DNA of 8,250 nt. It comes from CAVSWN01 sp046728115 (GTDB lineage: Bacteria > Acidobacteriota > Vicinamibacteria > Vicinamibacterales > CAVVIG01). The DNA lies in NCBI GenBank assembly GCA_046728115.1, contig JBKPDW010000162.1:1-8250 (forward strand), given 5' to 3'. The notes beneath the pieces are model-generated. The model did not search any database. It worked only from the letters and a program-made list of their open reading frames with translations, and had not been told where the DNA came from. Below are positions 6,099 through 8,250 of this stretch, in pieces. The first letter of the stretch is position 1. Each line of letters opens with the position of its first letter. The position numbers and the translations under genes were made by a program.

Positions 6099-8249
6099 CT
6101 AGGGCAGCCGCCCGCGCAGCCAGCTCCAGAAATGAGCCTCGTCCTGATTGCGCGGCTGAGCGTCGCTCGCGAGCCGCTGCGCTCTGTCCGTGCGACCTGC
6201 TCGATAGAGGGCATAGGCCAACAGTGGCCGGACGGTGAGGCCGTGGAAGCCGCGCCCCTCGGCCTGGTCGAATCGCGACGCGGATTCGAGGTAATTGCGT
6301 TCGATCAATGACTGCAGTCCACGCGCGTACTCGACGACGCCGGTTTCGTCGCCGCTGGCCGTCGCAATCCGCTGTTTGACGTCGTCACTTCCAAGGATCC
6401 ACAACGCCAGGGTCCGGAGCGACGTCTTCGTCAAGACCGCGTCGAGTTCTTCGATGAGCCTGAGGGGCTGGCCGCCTTCCCACAGGACTCGATTGATCGT
6501 CCGCTGCTGATCGAAGAAGGAAAGCGTGTTGCTAATCAGTGAAACCGGAAACATGCGTCGAATGAACGCCGACGTCGCAAACGCCTGACGCGCCCTGCCG
6601 GGGTCGATGACCTGCTGATAGAGCTCGGCCACGGTGGCATCATTCGAATACCGGGGATCGGACAGCGAAGGTCTTCCCCGTTGAGGGCGGAGACGCTGCG
6701 GGTAGTCGTCGATGAGCGATGGCGCATTCGATGTCAGCTCACGCAGAAAAGTCGCGTCGCCGACGAACGTGGCGCCGACTTGTTCGGGCTGGTCAAAGCC
6801 GATTTCACGCAAACTGGACGCGAGACGGGGTGCGTTCCAGGCCATGGTGAATCCGGCCTCCGTGGCTGGTCCCGTCGCATGACGACTTCCCAAAAGGATC
6901 AAGTCGAACGGCGTCGCGTTCCACAGCGAGCAGTCTTCGAACACGTCGCAGAACGCGCGGACGATGGTGCTGACGTCGGTGCCGGGATTGGGACGGCCGA
7001 CCGGAAGCCAATAGCTCGTCATGCCGCCTTCGGCGAGCCTGTCGTAGATCAGTTTGAAGTATTCGCGTGTATAGATGTTCACCGTGCCCGGCGTCCGCGG
7101 TGGTGGCGGCTCGCCCGTGATCAAATCAAAACGCTTCCTTGTCGTCGCAAGAAAGAAGCGTCCGTCTTCGATGTGGAGCCGCACACGCGGATCATGGAGC
7201 GGATGCCGATCCGGTGTGTAGATGAGATCGCTCATGGCGACCATGTCACGCGAAATCTCGACGACGTCGATCGATTCGGTCGAATCGAGATCAGTTGCCG
7301 CTGCCGCGGTTACGCCGACGCCATAACAGACGACCAGCACGCGGCGCAGCGGAGAGTGATGCAACAGCATCGGCAGATAGACGAAATCGCGCATATAGCG
7401 CAGCGCGGGCACAGCGGTGCCGGACATCGAGAAGCCGTTGGTCACCAGACGGTGGTAGACGGGCTTGCCGAGCCAGGTTTGTTGCATCAGGAAGATCGTC
7501 TCGTTGGATCCCTCCCGGGTCGCGACCACTTCGGACCCATCGGCGGCGTAGGCCGCGGCTGCCCGTGGGAAGTACGTCCCGCGTAACGACCCGAACGGAA
7601 ACAGCAGAAGCGCCGCGACAAGACCAGCGGAGGAAAGGACGACCGCCGCGCGATGCGCTTTCTCCGTTTCGCTTTCGAGGGCCACGATTGTCAGCAGAGC
7701 GGGAATAGAATAAGCGGCCGCCAACGCGAAGAGTGATCGCTCGGTGCCAAGGGCGGGTAGCAACACAAAAAAGGCGAGCAGCGGTCCAATCATGCCGCCG
7801 GTCGTGTTCGCAACGGTGAGCCATGCGGCGGCGCGCCCTTCGACGTCCACGTCGCGCACCAGCATTTCACCCAGGAGCGTAAAAAGCATGCCCGACAACA
7901 ACGACGTCGGGAATGTCAACACGCCAGCGCACCAGACAACCCGATACCAGTCGCCGATCTGGGTTCCATCCGTCAGCGGTTGGAATGATCCGTACGACAC
8001 CACAACGGCGCAACCAGCGGCCGCGGCTACGGCCGGGAGGTGCCGGATCGGGCGCGACGTCCGCGCTAACCACCTCGATGTCACGAGCCCACCCAGGCCG
8101 ATGGCGGTCAAGACGACCGCCAGCATCAAACTCATTGCGAGCGTCGTTGTGAGAACGTACATGGACAGAAAACGAAACCAGACAACTTCGAGCGCCAGGA
8201 GGATGGCGCCGGACAGGAATGCGGCCATCAGTACGAACGGCACGCGCGT
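6099..8249 (-). CDS. Polytopic membrane protein fused to a spermidine-synthase-like domain, with helical C-terminal tail (5' end may be outside window)
   Basis: The frame is open to the window edge. The first in-window start is GTG 8243 (714 residues), followed by ATG 8228, so the true start may lie further right. Numbering from GTG 8243, residues 1-217 hold about seven hydrophobic helices (for example FLSGAILLALEVVWFRFL and MLAVVLTAIGLGGLV), placing it in the inner membrane. Residues 300-415 form a Rossmann methyltransferase-like fold of the spermidine synthase type: VLVVCYGVG (302-310), VVEISRDM (327-334) with a ribose-binding Glu329, EDGRFF (359-364) and FDLITGEPPPPRTPG (372-386). The Asp that acts as catalytic base in genuine spermidine synthase is replaced in the GEPPPP segment, so polyamine synthesis is doubtful. 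The tail, about 540-714, is helical and TPR-like near 635-712 (NYLESASRFDQAE, LLAYALYRAGRTDRAQRLA). This fits the 'fused MFS/spermidine synthase' annotation class, whose reaction is not established. It converges on the hydrolase gene and is probably unrelated to it. Confidence 0.9.
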   Translation of the reverse strand, partial: TRVPFVLMAAFLSGAILLALEVVWFRFLSMYVLTTTLAMSLMLAVVLTAIGLGGLVTSRWLARTSRPIRHLPAVAAAAGCAVVVSYGSFQPLTDGTQIGDWYRVVWCAGVLTFPTSLLSGMLFTLLGEMLVRDVDVEGRAAAWLTVANTTGGMIGPLLAFFVLLPALGTERSLFALAAAYSIPALLTIVALESETEKAHRAAVVLSSAGLVAALLLFPFGSLRGTYFPRAAAAYAADGSEVVATREGSNETIFLMQQTWLGKPVYHRLVTNGFSMSGTAVPALRYMRDFVYLPMLLHHSPLRRVLVVCYGVGVTAAAATDLDSTESIDVVEISRDMVAMSDLIYTPDRHPLHDPRVRLHIEDGRFFLATTRKRFDLITGEPPPPRTPGTVNIYTREYFKLIYDRLAEGGMTSYWLPVGRPNPGTDVSTIVRAFCDVFEDCSLWNATPFDLILLGSRHATGPATEAGFTMAWNAPRLASSLREIGFDQPEQVGATFVGDATFLRELTSNAPSLIDDYPQRLRPQRGRPSLSDPRYSNDATVAELYQQVIDPGRARQAFATSAFIRRMFPVSLISNTLSFFDQQRTINRVLWEGGQPLRLIEELDAVLTKTSLRTLALWILGSDDVKQRIATASGDETGVVEYARGLQSLIERNYLESASRFDQAEGRGFHGLTVRPLLAYALYRAGRTDRAQRLASDAQPRNQDEAHFWSWLRGRLP

Positions 8250-8250
8250 G

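Noticed and set aside
6681..7586. 301-codon plus-strand frame opposite the membrane/spermidine-synthase-like gene
   Set aside because: It is antisense to a clear coding region, has no family pattern, and its composition is that of a high-GC shadow frame.

Overview
This window is high-GC bacterial chromosome, most likely from an Acidobacteriota member of the soil Vicinamibacteria type. That assignment is inferred from the large Oar-like TonB-dependent receptor with an N-terminal carboxypeptidase-regulatory domain, the secreted phosphotriesterase-family protein and the membrane protein fused to a spermidine-synthase-like domain. No rRNA or marker gene is present to prove it.

Region 1 (1-1504) is a small accessory patch. 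A PemK/MazF-type toxin-antitoxin pair (antitoxin 984-769, toxin 765-427, both minus strand) lies between two decayed, divergently oriented transposase fragments of the same broad integrase-core class. The left fragment runs off the window edge on the minus strand and has a damaged 5' end. The right fragment (1138-1504, plus strand) carries an in-frame TAG, with recognisable transposase sequence on both sides of it. A perfect 12-bp palindrome upstream of the antitoxin is a plausible autoregulatory operator.

Region 2 (1505-1726) is a 222-bp non-coding leader that ends in a good Shine-Dalgarno sequence.

Region 3 (1727-5997) is a two-gene plus-strand cluster: a 1036-residue TonB-dependent outer-membrane receptor, then 53 bp later a Tat-signal-bearing phosphotriesterase-family metal hydrolase. 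The simplest reading is uptake of an unknown substrate across the outer membrane and hydrolysis of an ester or lactone bond in the periplasm. The pairing is seen; the shared pathway is inferred.

Region 4 (6099 to the window end, minus strand) is a convergent gene for a polytopic membrane protein fused to a spermidine-synthase-like Rossmann domain and an alpha-helical tail. Its 5' end may lie outside the window. The 101-bp gap between the convergent genes shows no convincing terminator. I found no tRNA, rRNA, CRISPR array, riboswitch or clear phage gene. Nothing here is a convincing undescribed system; the most interesting items are the transposase-bracketed toxin-antitoxin pair with its palindrome, and the receptor-hydrolase pair.
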